NCBI GenBank assembly: GCA_017463185.1
Contig: JAFTPS010000009.1
Span: 1-64,000 of the forward strand
Origin: Alphaproteobacteria bacterium
GTDB lineage: Bacteria; Pseudomonadota; Alphaproteobacteria; Rs-D84
Direction of reading: 5' to 3'
DNA: 64,000 nucleotides
Under the pieces are notes generated by a model. The model was not told the origin of the DNA, ran no database searches, and saw only the letters and a program-made list of their open reading frames with translations. Both the position numbers and the translations under genes were made by a program. Shown here piece by piece: positions 18,468-27,533 of this stretch; the first letter of the stretch is position 1; each line of letters begins with the position of its first letter.

Positions 18468-21400
18468 ATGCATCGGAATATCGGGAATTTTTTATGTAAT
18501 TTAATTGCACGGAAAATTCACCACTTTTTTTTCTCTTTTACACTCATTCTGGTGCTGACCGCGTCCCCCGCCTATTCAGCGGGCTATTCATGTCCAACGT
18601 ATAAAAAATACACATCGTGTAATTCTGGGTATTATATGGTGGCCAGTTCATCGTCCACCACACATACCAGCACCGCTGCCGCCGGGAATGCATGTATTGC
18701 GTGTAGCAATGCTGGAACGGGATGTACTTGTGCGGGTGGCACAGCCGCACCGGTATGCTCGGTAAAAATAACCCTGAATAAAAATGGTGGTTCGGGCACA
18801 TGTGGTGGTGCGTCCAGTACAACCGCGGGCAGTGTGACGTGCACCCCAGGCAGTTCATGTACATTACCGTCATGGAGTAGTTCAACGTGTTCTTTTACAA
18901 ATGGGAATAAGATATTCAAGGGGTGGTCAACGTCGTCCACTGCGACCAGTGGCGTCACATCTATTACCCCAACCGCTGCAGCAACGTATTATGCGGTGTG
19001 GGTGACACCGACTTGTAGTGCCACAAACGGAAGTTGCGCTATTACAGCACCAAGCAGCAATGCACCACGCGCAACGATTTCATGTAGCACTGGATACAGT
19101 CAAAGCGGTGGTACGAATACAACAACGTCATTTATTGCGACTGGAACATCAGGTGCAACCAGTGTAAGTGGCACATGTAAAGCGCGTACTTATGTTGTGA
19201 CATTTAATACAAATTCTGCTACCAGTGGTTCACCAAGTGTCGCCAGTGTGACGTGTACGTATGGCAGTGCCTGTACGGCGGCAACACAGGGCACAATGTT
19301 GAAAACAAACAGTGTGTTTGGTGGATGGAATACTAACACCGGTGGTACAGGAACGAATTATTCATCAGGTGGCAGTATTAAAAATATTAGCACGGGTTCC
19401 AATGTGACATTGTACGCGAAATGGACAACGTGTACGGCATGTTCTGCTGGGACGGGCGCGACGTGTACATTGAGTGTTTCTAATAATACATGTACGTACA
19501 CAACAGCATGTAAGACTGGTTATAACACGCTGGCGAACAGTGGTAAGTATAACCCAAGCTGTACAGCAAATACATATACAGTTGCGTATAATGCAAATGG
19601 TGGGTCTGGCACAACCGCATCTAGCAGTCATACATACGATGAACCCAAAGCATTGACCAGCAATGGATTTACGAATGGTGTGAAGAAGTTCCTGGGATGG
19701 TCAACATCTAGCACAGCGACCAGTGCAACCTATACAAATGGTCAGAGTGTAAGTAATTTGACCTCAACGAACGGTGGCACAGTGACATTGTATGCGGTAT
19801 GGGGAACGTGTACGGCTTGTTCTGCTGGGACTGGTGCGACGTGTACATTGAGTGCACCAAAGGGTGTATGTACGTACACAACGGCATGTAAGACTGGTTA
19901 TAACACGCTGGCGAACAGCGGTAAGTATAACCCAAGCTGTACAGCAAACACATATACGGTGGCATATAATATTAACTGCCCTAGTGGGGTAACATGTTCC
20001 AGTGCGCCAAGCAGTACGTCTTGCATATACGACCAGACATGTACGTTCAGTTCAATTTCATCAACCGCCTTGTATGCAGGTGGGTATAAGTTGACCGGTT
20101 GGGCATCATCCAGTACAGGTACTGCGGCGACCAGTGGGTCCAGCCTTACTACAACGAACGGCGGTTCGGTCACACGCTATGCAATTTGGTCAAAATGTGC
20201 GGCGGGTACATATCACCCCGCGGCAACGGGTATTGCGGCAAATACATGTTCATCCGCATCCAAAGGATATTATGTTGGCAGTGCGGGTGCGACGGGTCAG
20301 ACTGTATGCGCAGCGGGCAAATATACTGATTCTACAGGGAAAACTTCATGTTCCGATGTGAATGCAGGGTATTACAACACTGGTTGCGGAACGAATGCGA
20401 CAGGTTCTGTTTGTTCAACATCGTACAGTGGTGGTGTAATTGCTGCGGGTTACTATGGTGGTGCGGGTGCGACATCGTCAACGGGTACAGGTAAAGTGTT
20501 GGCGGGTTATTACAGCACAGGTGGTGGCACATCGGCAACCCCAACTGCGGCGGGTAATGGATGTTTAAGTAGTTATAGTTGTGGCAAGGTGTCTGCGGGA
20601 TGTTATGGTGCTCAGGGCGCAACCAGTTCGTGTCCAACGGAATGCGCAGTTGGTTCGTATTCTGCGGCGGGGGCAAGTGCATGTATTGCGTGTACAAACG
20701 GAAAGACCACGTCTGGCACAGGAAAGACAAGTTGTGATGCAACTTGCTCTAATGTGACGGGTGCGTACGGATGGGCAACACCATCATGGAGTGCAAACAC
20801 AGTTAGCAACCTGTGTACGGTCAGCACATGCGCAACCAAGTACTATAAGAGCAGCAATGCGTGTACGTTGTGTTCGGGATTGGCAAGTGGGTTCTATCCA
20901 AACAGTAATAACGGCAACAGTTCTGGCACAAGTGCGTGTTATACAGACAGCCTGAGCGGTCAATACATCAAGGCTGCGAACGATAGCACGGCAACAGATT
21001 GTACAAACTGGACCTATAAGGGCAGTCATACCGTGAACTATGGTTCAACTTCGACTTGTGATGCCTGTTTGGCGGAACCAAGTGCGGTTAGTGGTGTGGC
21101 GTGGACCAAGGCAAGTGGTACCAAGTGGACATCATACAGCAGCTGTGTGGTTAGCCAGACACCTGCGAACTGTGCCAGCGGTAGTGTAAAGCGCACACAG
21201 ACCGACGCATCTACATGGGGTAGCACAACGTTGGCCAGTACGCTGAAATCCAACGCCGGTTATTATGCCAGCACGTCTGCGACGGCATGTACAGCGGCGG
21301 GTGATGGGTACTATGCGTTGGCGGGTGCGACCAGCCAGACGGCATGTGCAACGGGGTCGTACAGTACTAAGTCCAGTGCGTCATCATCTTGTACGGCGTG

Positions 21401-22661
21401 TCCGGCGGGACGTACAACATCAGGCACGGGAACTAAGTACAATGCAACCGCAAACACGGCTTGTGCAACAACCTGTGGCAATGCAAGTGGTGTACATACG
21501 TGGGCAAGCCCAAGTTGGTCTGCGAATACGGTTGCGAATCTGTGTGCTGTGTCAAAATGTAATGCGAATACGTATTACACAGCAACGACCGGCAGTGGGT
21601 ACAAGAATACATGTACATCGTGTGGTTCAAATTCATCCACGTCGGCGGGTAATACGTCAACAACATGTACGTGTACAACCGGTTATACCGCAGATGGCAG
21701 TGTGGATGGCGCATCGACCAGCACATCTGGGTGCAGTCTGATATCTGACATTGCGTGTGCGATTGGGTACTATCTGCCGGCAAGTTCTACAACGTGTTCG
21801 GCATGTACCGCGGGTTATTGGTGCCCAAGCAGTGCCAAGACATATTCGTACAGCAGCAGTAGTGTTCAGGGACGTACAGAATGTTCGGCCGGTACGTACC
21901 AGCCAGACACCGGTCAAACATCGTGCCTGAGTGCGGATGCGGGATACTATGTCAGTGGCACCGCCAAGACAGAACAGACGGCATGCACCGGTGCGACATA
22001 TGCCGCCAACACGGGTCAGAGTTCGTGCACGGCATGTCCAACGGCGACGAATAATGCGTCCAAGGCAACGGGATATTCGTACTGGAATACAGGTGGTACG
22101 GCAGATCATACGACGGTTAAGGGTTGTTATGTTCATTATTCAAATGATACAGTAAATAATGGTAGTGCGAGTTTGTATTACTGCTATGCTGATACGGACG
22201 CAGCAACAACCGGAGAATATGGTGTTGATGGAACATCCAAGGGTTGTTGGGTCTATTGGGACAAGCTGATGTGTGATGGCGGATACTATAATAAGAACTA
22301 TTCAACCAGTTCAAATTATGACTTTACCAACAAAACCATCGCCAATTTGAAGTCCAATGCATGTATCAGTGTGGGTGCGGGGTATTGGTCTGCGGATGAA
22401 AGCCTGACCCGTACAGCATGCACAAGTCCGTTGACAACCATCGGGTACGGCGCGGGTGCGAACGAGGCCACGGACTGTGGGCGCAAGTTGCACGCGGGCG
22501 ATAATGTGATTTACCTGCGCAGTGCGGAACGGACCAGTCCATCGCTGAGGGTCATGGTTGGTGAAGATACGTTCTATGGCGCGTTAAGCACAAGCCTGTC
22601 TGGTGCGCTAAAGGTCAAGAACGGCAGTACGGAATACTCGGTCGTGAATGATTATCAGTAA
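18468..22661 (+). CDS. giant secreted Cys-rich repeat protein (1397 aa)
   Basis: A signal peptide around residues 20-40 (FSFTLILVLTASPAYSA/G) is followed by about 1300 residues rich in Cys, Ser, Thr and Gly. Residues roughly 90-580 contain four or more InlB B-repeat-like (Listeria-Bacteroides) units, each with a YTVAYNANGG-type strand, a GW core and a VTLYAVW end. The rest is a ladder of CxxCxxGxY units like ephrin-receptor/GCC2-GCC3 modules (for example CSACTAGYWCPSS). It closes with a short Cys-free domain (VIYLRSAERTSPSLRVMVG). I start at 18468; the upstream frame extension runs through the leader RNA and is not protein. It is probably surface-exposed and disulfide-rich. Confidence 0.85.
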   Translation: MHRNIGNFLCNLIARKIHHFFFSFTLILVLTASPAYSAGYSCPTYKKYTSCNSGYYMVASSSSTTHTSTAAAGNACIACSNAGTGCTCAGGTAAPVCSVKITLNKNGGSGTCGGASSTTAGSVTCTPGSSCTLPSWSSSTCSFTNGNKIFKGWSTSSTATSGVTSITPTAAATYYAVWVTPTCSATNGSCAITAPSSNAPRATISCSTGYSQSGGTNTTTSFIATGTSGATSVSGTCKARTYVVTFNTNSATSGSPSVASVTCTYGSACTAATQGTMLKTNSVFGGWNTNTGGTGTNYSSGGSIKNISTGSNVTLYAKWTTCTACSAGTGATCTLSVSNNTCTYTTACKTGYNTLANSGKYNPSCTANTYTVAYNANGGSGTTASSSHTYDEPKALTSNGFTNGVKKFLGWSTSSTATSATYTNGQSVSNLTSTNGGTVTLYAVWGTCTACSAGTGATCTLSAPKGVCTYTTACKTGYNTLANSGKYNPSCTANTYTVAYNINCPSGVTCSSAPSSTSCIYDQTCTFSSISSTALYAGGYKLTGWASSSTGTAATSGSSLTTTNGGSVTRYAIWSKCAAGTYHPAATGIAANTCSSASKGYYVGSAGATGQTVCAAGKYTDSTGKTSCSDVNAGYYNTGCGTNATGSVCSTSYSGGVIAAGYYGGAGATSSTGTGKVLAGYYSTGGGTSATPTAAGNGCLSSYSCGKVSAGCYGAQGATSSCPTECAVGSYSAAGASACIACTNGKTTSGTGKTSCDATCSNVTGAYGWATPSWSANTVSNLCTVSTCATKYYKSSNACTLCSGLASGFYPNSNNGNSSGTSACYTDSLSGQYIKAANDSTATDCTNWTYKGSHTVNYGSTSTCDACLAEPSAVSGVAWTKASGTKWTSYSSCVVSQTPANCASGSVKRTQTDASTWGSTTLASTLKSNAGYYASTSATACTAAGDGYYALAGATSQTACATGSYSTKSSASSSCTACPAGRTTSGTGTKYNATANTACATTCGNASGVHTWASPSWSANTVANLCAVSKCNANTYYTATTGSGYKNTCTSCGSNSSTSAGNTSTTCTCTTGYTADGSVDGASTSTSGCSLISDIACAIGYYLPASSTTCSACTAGYWCPSSAKTYSYSSSSVQGRTECSAGTYQPDTGQTSCLSADAGYYVSGTAKTEQTACTGATYAANTGQSSCTACPTATNNASKATGYSYWNTGGTADHTTVKGCYVHYSNDTVNNGSASLYYCYADTDAATTGEYGVDGTSKGCWVYWDKLMCDGGYYNKNYSTSSNYDFTNKTIANLKSNACISVGAGYWSADESLTRTACTSPLTTIGYGAGANEATDCGRKLHAGDNVIYLRSAERTSPSLRVMVGEDTFYGALSTSLSGALKVKNGSTEYSVVNDYQ

Positions 22662-22663
22662 TA

Positions 22664-22690
22664 AAAATCCCCCGTTTGGGGGATTTTTAT
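22664..22690. terminator. terminator between giant Cys-rich gene and rnhA
   Basis: An AAAAATCCCCC / GGGGGATTTTT stem with a 4-base loop serves both the Cys-rich gene and the convergent rnhA. Confidence 0.88.
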
Positions 22691-22711
22691 AAGGCATTAG
22701 GCAACTAATTA

Positions 22712-23140
22712 CTATTTCAGGTTTTCGGCGGCTGTGCGGGCCAGGGTATCTACGCGTTCATTCATTTCGTTGCCGGCGTGCCCTTTGACCCATACCCAAT
22801 GAATTTCTTTGGATGCGGCAACGGTGTCTAATGCCATCCACAGATCTTGGTTTTTGACAGGCTTTTTATCCGCTGTGCGCCAATTATTTTTTTTCCAGTT
22901 TTTAAGCCAGGTTGTCATTCCGTTTTTTACATATTGGCTGTCGGTGTGAATTTCAACAGATTTATGATTTTTTGCCGCGGTCAGGGCGCGATAAACCGCC
23001 ATCAATTCCATACGATTGTTGGTTGTGTCCTGTTCCGCACCACTGCGTTCTGCAATGTTTTTTCCATCGGTTGCAACAAAGCCCCAGCCACCAGGACCGG
23101 GGTTGCCCAAGCAACTGCCATCTGTCCAAATTTTTAACAT
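22712..23140 (-). CDS. rnhA: ribonuclease HI
   Basis: The protein is 142 aa and degrades the RNA strand of RNA-DNA hybrids. The four carboxylates are visible: Asp in WTDGSCLGNPGPGGWG, Glu in NNRMELMAVYRAL, Asp in HTDSQYVKNG and the last Asp in NERVDTLA. The basic handle region WLKNWKKNNWRT is present. I start at 23140, preceded by AGGTGA; a longer frame to 23197 would overlap the divergent tkt gene. Only 36 bases separate the two starts. Confidence 0.95.
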   Translation of the reverse strand: MLKIWTDGSCLGNPGPGGWGFVATDGKNIAERSGAEQDTTNNRMELMAVYRALTAAKNHKSVEIHTDSQYVKNGMTTWLKNWKKNNWRTADKKPVKNQDLWMALDTVAASKEIHWVWVKGHAGNEMNERVDTLARTAAENLK

Positions 23141-23176
23141 TTTATATTCACCTGTTTTGTGATATAATAACATAAA

Positions 23177-24961
23177 ATGAGATTTGATGCCAAACAATTA
23201 AAAGAAATGTCAAATGCCGTGCGGGCTTGGGGCTTGCACGCGGTTCGTATGGCGCATAGTGGACATATTGGAATTGTGTTGGGGGCAGCGGATGTTATAA
23301 CGACCGTGTTTGCAAATTTTATGCGTTTTGGACGTGACAGATTTGTTATGTCGGCGGGACACGGCAGTGCGTTACTTTATTCTGTATTAAAATTTGCGGG
23401 ATATAATGTTGGTGATTTGAACAAGTTTCGCCAGATTGGTGGCCCCGCTGGACATCCGGAATATGGAACGCCCGGGGTTGATGCGACGACAGGTCCGCTG
23501 GGGCAGGGGGTTGCTAATGCTGTCGGGTTGGCGTTGGCCGAAAAGATCAAGAAAACCGGCGGGCGGGTTTATTGTCTGTGTTCCGATGGCGATTTGATGG
23601 AAGGTGTCGCGAACGAGGCTGTCGCTTTCGCGGGACGCTATAAATTAAACAATCTGGTTTTGATATGGGATGATAATGGGGTTTCTATTGATGGTGTTGC
23701 ACAGACTGATGTTGATGTTTCAGCACGTATGGCGGCGGCGGGGTGGTATGTGCTGCATACGCGTGGGGATGATTTTGGTAAAATAAATCGTGCGCTGACC
23801 GCGGCCCATAAGTCCACGGATGCGCCGGTCTTTATTTGCTGCAAGAGCCAAATTGGGCGTGGCTCGTCCCTGGCGGGCAAGAATAAGGCGCATGGCCTGG
23901 CTTTATCCGATGCCGAAATGATGCAATTGGTGGAAAAATATATTTCCCCCTGTGGCGAGGATTTATGGCACCAGGTGGCACAGACAAATTCCAATGTAGA
24001 GCAGGTTCAGGATAAAATAGAACTGCCAAATATTACTATGCCGAATGTTGGTGATTCGGCCGCCACGCGTGAATTATCTGGGATTTATCTGAATGAATTA
24101 TTAAATGCTGGGGTGTGCCTGGTGGGGGGCAGTGCGGATTTAGGTGGCAGTACAAATGCCCGTGTGGCGGCTTCGCGTGAAATTACACCCGATGATTTTA
24201 GTGGTAATTATATAAACTATGGTGTGCGTGAATTTGCAATGGGGGCAATTATGAATGGCTTGGCCATTGCGGGGGTGCGGGCGTATGGCTCAACCTTTTT
24301 GGTGTTCAGTGATTATATGAAACCTGCGATACGATTGGCAGCGTTGTCTGGATTGCCTGTTGTTTATGTTTTTACACACGATAGCGTGGCCGTGGGCCAG
24401 GATGGGCCGACGCATCAACCGATTGAACAATTGCCGTCATTGCGTTTGGTGCCAAATTTGAATGTGCTGCGTCCCTGTAATGAAGTAGAGGTTGCTTGGG
24501 GCTGGCGGCGTGCGTTGACGGATGTGGCGCGGCCGACTGCGCTGATATTGTCGCGCCAGGCGATAAAGCTGATTCCGACGCCGTTGGGGGCGGATTTGGA
24601 TCGCGGGGCGTATGTGATTCGGCCGGCGGTTGCGGCACGGGTGCGTGCAACATTGTTGGCGACTGGGGCGGAAGTGTCCCTGGCGGTACGCGTTGCGGAA
24701 AAATTGGGCGGTGCGGTTCAGGTCGTGTCTGTGCCGTCGGTTGCGGATTTTCGCGCCCAGGATAAGGAATATAAACAGCAAATTTTGCGTGGATTTGTTG
24801 TCGCGATAGAGGCCGCGGCCAGTGCGCCTTGGTTTGAATTTGCGGACGCGGTTGTTGGTATTGACCGGTTTGGCGTGTCTGGACCGGGGGATGCGGTCTA
24901 TGCCGAATGTGGTTTTGATGCCGATGCGATTGCGCGTGATATAAAAAATAAAATGAAATAA
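23177..24961 (+). CDS. tkt: transketolase
   Basis: The protein is 594 aa, about 60-70 residues shorter than typical transketolase. It moves two-carbon units between sugar phosphates using thiamine diphosphate. Seen motifs: AHSGHIGIVLGAAD, GHGSALLYS, GPLGQGVANAVGLALAEK, the ThDP signature CSDGDLMEGVANEA with WDDNGVSIDG, the catalytic-Glu region NYGVREFAMGAI, and VGQDGPTHQPIEQL. The order of PP, Pyr and C-terminal domains is intact; shortening lies in loops and in the C-terminal domain. Its stop overlaps the next gene's start. Confidence 0.93.
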   Translation: MRFDAKQLKEMSNAVRAWGLHAVRMAHSGHIGIVLGAADVITTVFANFMRFGRDRFVMSAGHGSALLYSVLKFAGYNVGDLNKFRQIGGPAGHPEYGTPGVDATTGPLGQGVANAVGLALAEKIKKTGGRVYCLCSDGDLMEGVANEAVAFAGRYKLNNLVLIWDDNGVSIDGVAQTDVDVSARMAAAGWYVLHTRGDDFGKINRALTAAHKSTDAPVFICCKSQIGRGSSLAGKNKAHGLALSDAEMMQLVEKYISPCGEDLWHQVAQTNSNVEQVQDKIELPNITMPNVGDSAATRELSGIYLNELLNAGVCLVGGSADLGGSTNARVAASREITPDDFSGNYINYGVREFAMGAIMNGLAIAGVRAYGSTFLVFSDYMKPAIRLAALSGLPVVYVFTHDSVAVGQDGPTHQPIEQLPSLRLVPNLNVLRPCNEVEVAWGWRRALTDVARPTALILSRQAIKLIPTPLGADLDRGAYVIRPAVAARVRATLLATGAEVSLAVRVAEKLGGAVQVVSVPSVADFRAQDKEYKQQILRGFVVAIEAAASAPWFEFADAVVGIDRFGVSGPGDAVYAECGFDADAIARDIKNKMK

Positions 24962-25659
24962 TGTCTGATTGTGTTTTTGTTTTATCGTCGGGCGAAGTAA
25001 TCCCAGTATTTATAACGACGCGGCGCGGATTGCGAAATATAACACTGCGGCCCAAGGTGATGCCACGGCGTGAGATTCATATTTCAAAACCCTGGTTGGC
25101 ATCGGGGGCGGGCGCGATAAAGTTCCTGGAATCTAAGCGTCGTTGGGTTGAGCGCATTTATGCCAAAGCCCCCCAGAAAGAATCCGTTGCACCGGGAATG
25201 TGTATTGAAATTCTGGGACGGTGTGTTGAATTGGTGCATAATCCGGATATGCGCTCAAATGGGTATAATCGCGATGGTTCGCGACTGATAATCGGGGGCG
25301 GGCGTGATATGTTTGAACGGCGCGTGCGTGATTTTATTAAATCTGAATTTTTACGCGAATTAAAGGAAATGGTGCGTTCCGCACCGCGTGAATTTTGGCC
25401 GGTGCGGATTGCGATTCGTGATACCGCCAGTCGCTGGGGCAGTTGTTCGTCATCTGGGACAATGTCGTTTTCGTGGCGATTGGCGTTTGCGCCACGTGAT
25501 GTGATGCGCTATGTTGTAATGCACGAATTGGCACATAAAAAACATATGGACCATTCACCAGAATTCTGGGCCACGGTGCGTGAATTGTATGGTTTTGGGG
25601 TGGGGCGGGCAAAACGGTGGTTGGTGCAAAATGGTGCAGATTTGCATAAGTATTTATAG
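24961..25659 (+). CDS. YgjP-like (DUF45) zinc metalloprotease
   Basis: The protein is 232 aa. It carries the HELAHKKHMDHSPEFW zinc motif, with the two His of HExxH plus the downstream His of the YgjP/SprT-like group, preceded by the family signature SRWGSCSSSGTMSFSWRL. The N-terminal half is a beta-rich domain (RRGLRNITLRPKVMPRREI). The fold is expected to be a minimal gluzincin peptidase; the substrate is not known for most members. ATG overlaps the tkt stop (ATAATG), indicating translational coupling. Confidence 0.9.
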   Translation: MSDCVFVLSSGEVIPVFITTRRGLRNITLRPKVMPRREIHISKPWLASGAGAIKFLESKRRWVERIYAKAPQKESVAPGMCIEILGRCVELVHNPDMRSNGYNRDGSRLIIGGGRDMFERRVRDFIKSEFLRELKEMVRSAPREFWPVRIAIRDTASRWGSCSSSGTMSFSWRLAFAPRDVMRYVVMHELAHKKHMDHSPEFWATVRELYGFGVGRAKRWLVQNGADLHKYL

Positions 25660-25760
25660 TGCGAAATCAATTAGTTGGCAAGATGAATCTTGTTTATCTA
25701 AATAATTGAAATTGTGTTTCTGTTTGGTATAATTGTTTTGTCGATGGGTGTTTGCTATCG

Positions 25761-25853
25761 ATGGGGTGTGAAGACCCCGTGCCAGCATCGGAATGTGTGC
25801 CTGTTGTTGTGCATTTTTTTGCGCAAGATAAAATCATAGGGGCGAACCGATGA
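25761..25853 (+). CDS. possible leader ORF 1 in B2 (30 aa)
   Basis: The frame starts MGCEDP at the GGGG/CCCC hairpin and ends with TGA that overlaps the ATG of the next short frame (ATGA). The MGC[E/Q][N/D]P start is shared with copies B3 and B4. There is no clear ribosome site. Translation would control access to the switch hairpin downstream. Confidence 0.3.
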   Translation: MGCEDPVPASECVPVVVHFFAQDKIIGANR

Positions 25854-25924
25854 AAAAACTCCTGACCTGTCATCCGGTCAGGAGGGCTTGCGGAATGTAT
25901 AAATACGCAGCACAATTCTGGTAA
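25850..25924 (+). CDS. possible leader ORF 2 in B2 (24 aa)
   Basis: ATG at 25850 follows AGGGG by about ten bases and overlaps the stop of leader ORF 1. It encodes MKKLLTCHPVRRACG at the start and ends in QFW. The codons run straight through the switch hairpin and the conserved core. The VRRAC segment is also encoded in the same position of copy B4. A ribosome translating this frame would melt the hairpin. Confidence 0.35.
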   Translation: MKKLLTCHPVRRACGMYKYAAQFW

Positions 25925-25969
25925 TTGTCTTCAACCTCCTGACCGCCTTAGTTTTTGGTGGTTTTTTTA

Positions 25970-26229
25970 TGGGGTGTGGATGTGCGTGAATGAGATTTCT
26001 TTCTTTCGTTCATTTGCAGACGCTGACACACCCCGCTAAAAATATATAAAATTACTTGAAATTTTATATTTTTGCTCTAAAATTAAATAGAAATGTTAAA
26101 AACAGATTTTATTTTTGTTGTCTTTAATCACGCCCGTGCGGGCGAATATTAGCATATTGTCAATTTGTATGATATAATCGGCGTGGCATCGCGCCACATG
26201 TTTCCATAATAAAAAGCGGGGAATGAAAA
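25970..26229. other. AT-rich stretch upstream of hisS
   Basis: This stretch holds the GGGGTGTG/CACACCCC inverted pair, an AT-rich run, a small CGCCC/GGGCG hairpin at 26131-26144 and, at 26173-26178, a TATAAT box that should drive hisS. A GTGGC/GCCAC hairpin lies near the expected hisS mRNA 5' end. I see no gene. Confidence 0.45.
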
Positions 26230-27531
26230 ATGGATTTGAAACCAACAAAGCCTTTATCGGGATTTATAGAATTGTTGCCGGTACAGCAACGTTGTTTTGA
26301 CGAATGTGCGGGGCGTATGTTAAATGTGTTACGTGTCGCGGGATTTAATCAGTTGGATTTGCCGGCCGTTGAACGTGCCGAGGTTTTAACCGACAAAGAC
26401 AACTGGGATGAAATTGAAACCCAGATGTTTTTGTTTCAAAAGGGTGATACAAAAATGGGGCTGCGCTATGATGGGACGGTTGGATTATCGCGGTATGTGG
26501 CGGGACATCTGAATGATTTGACTTTCCCTTTTCGTGCCAGTCAATTTTCAAAACGTTATCGTGGCGAGCGTGCGCAACGGGGGCGTTATCGTGAATTTTA
26601 CCAGATGGATATGGATATAATGGGGATAAATTCGCTAAGTACTAATTACGATGCCGAGATTATTTCTGTTATTCAGCGGACTTTAAATTCTGTGTCTGAA
26701 TTTATCGGTGAAAATGCGGTTCGGGTCGGGTCGCGACCGTTCTGGGATGCGTTGTTTGATTATTTGGAAATGACGGACGCTCAGAAAAAGGATGTGTTTG
26801 TCCTGATAGATAAAAAGGATAAAATGGGTGACGCAGACTTTGCAGAGGGACTGCGTGATACCCTGGGGGACGATGATAAAGAAAATGAAATTAAATCTGT
26901 ATTTACAGATGGATATTCGGGGTTCTTGAATAAATCTGATAAGTTGAATTTGGCAATTTCTGAGCTGACAGATTTTATGAAAATATTGTCTGCGTTCGGG
27001 GTAAAAAATGCCGAAATTGATTTGGCGATTACACGTGGGTTGGCATATTATACGGGACTGGTGTTTGAATTTAAGTTGCTGAATCATCCGGAACTGGGGA
27101 CGGCGGCCGGTGGTGGTCGTTATGCCGATTTGGCCGGAAAATTTAGCAAAAATAAAATAATTGGCGTTGGTGCGGCGATTGGTTTTTCGCGTATTTTTGT
27201 CGCATTGATGGAATCTGGGGCGATTGATTTAAGTCGGTTTGAATCATTGGTTGATGTTTCTGTGTTGTGTATGGGAAATGAAAATTTATCATATGCTGTG
27301 TCTGTGTTGAATTCATTGCGTGATGCAAATATTGCGACGGTGGCGTATTTAGATGCAGAAAAAAAGTTTAAAAACCAGATTGAATATGCCGATAAAATAA
27401 AAACTAGATTCAGTGCGATAATTGGCGAAACGGAAGTAAAAAATCAAGTTGTGGCATTAAAAAATATGGTAACCGGTGAGCAACAAAGTTTGTCAGTCGC
27501 CGATGTTATAAAAATGGTGCGGGGTGAATAA
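26230..27531 (+). CDS. hisS: histidyl-tRNA synthetase
   Basis: The protein is 433 aa. Class II motifs are present: motif 2 around FRASQFSKRYRGERAQRGRYREFYQMDMDIMG, the His-specific RGLAYYTGLVFEF and the motif 3 GVGAAIGFSRI. The C-terminal 90 residues form the anticodon-binding domain. The presence of RYREFYQMDMD and the C-terminal domain favours HisS over the HisZ regulatory paralogue. prfA follows after two bases, so the two translation genes form an operon. Confidence 0.93.
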   Translation: MDLKPTKPLSGFIELLPVQQRCFDECAGRMLNVLRVAGFNQLDLPAVERAEVLTDKDNWDEIETQMFLFQKGDTKMGLRYDGTVGLSRYVAGHLNDLTFPFRASQFSKRYRGERAQRGRYREFYQMDMDIMGINSLSTNYDAEIISVIQRTLNSVSEFIGENAVRVGSRPFWDALFDYLEMTDAQKKDVFVLIDKKDKMGDADFAEGLRDTLGDDDKENEIKSVFTDGYSGFLNKSDKLNLAISELTDFMKILSAFGVKNAEIDLAITRGLAYYTGLVFEFKLLNHPELGTAAGGGRYADLAGKFSKNKIIGVGAAIGFSRIFVALMESGAIDLSRFESLVDVSVLCMGNENLSYAVSVLNSLRDANIATVAYLDAEKKFKNQIEYADKIKTRFSAIIGETEVKNQVVALKNMVTGEQQSLSVADVIKMVRGE

Positions 27532-27533
27532 TT

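Larger units (their letters stand above)
25740..25969 (+). promoter_or_regulatory. family B switch leader, copy B2 (orphan)
   Basis: The promoter is TTGAAA-16-TATAAT (25706-25733). Then come a TCGAT/ATCGA start hairpin, GGGG/CCCC (25763-25778), the switch hairpin CTCCTGACC/GGTCAGGAG (25859-25884), a diverged GGAATGTATAAATAC core, CACAATTC...ATTGT, and CCTCCTGACC (25935-25944) leading into an ACCGCC/GGTGGT terminator with seven T. No gene follows: hisS starts 260 bases later with its own -10 box. Just beyond lies a GGGGTGTG/CACACCCC inverted pair (25974-26034) resembling part of another leader in reverse orientation. Confidence 0.72.
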
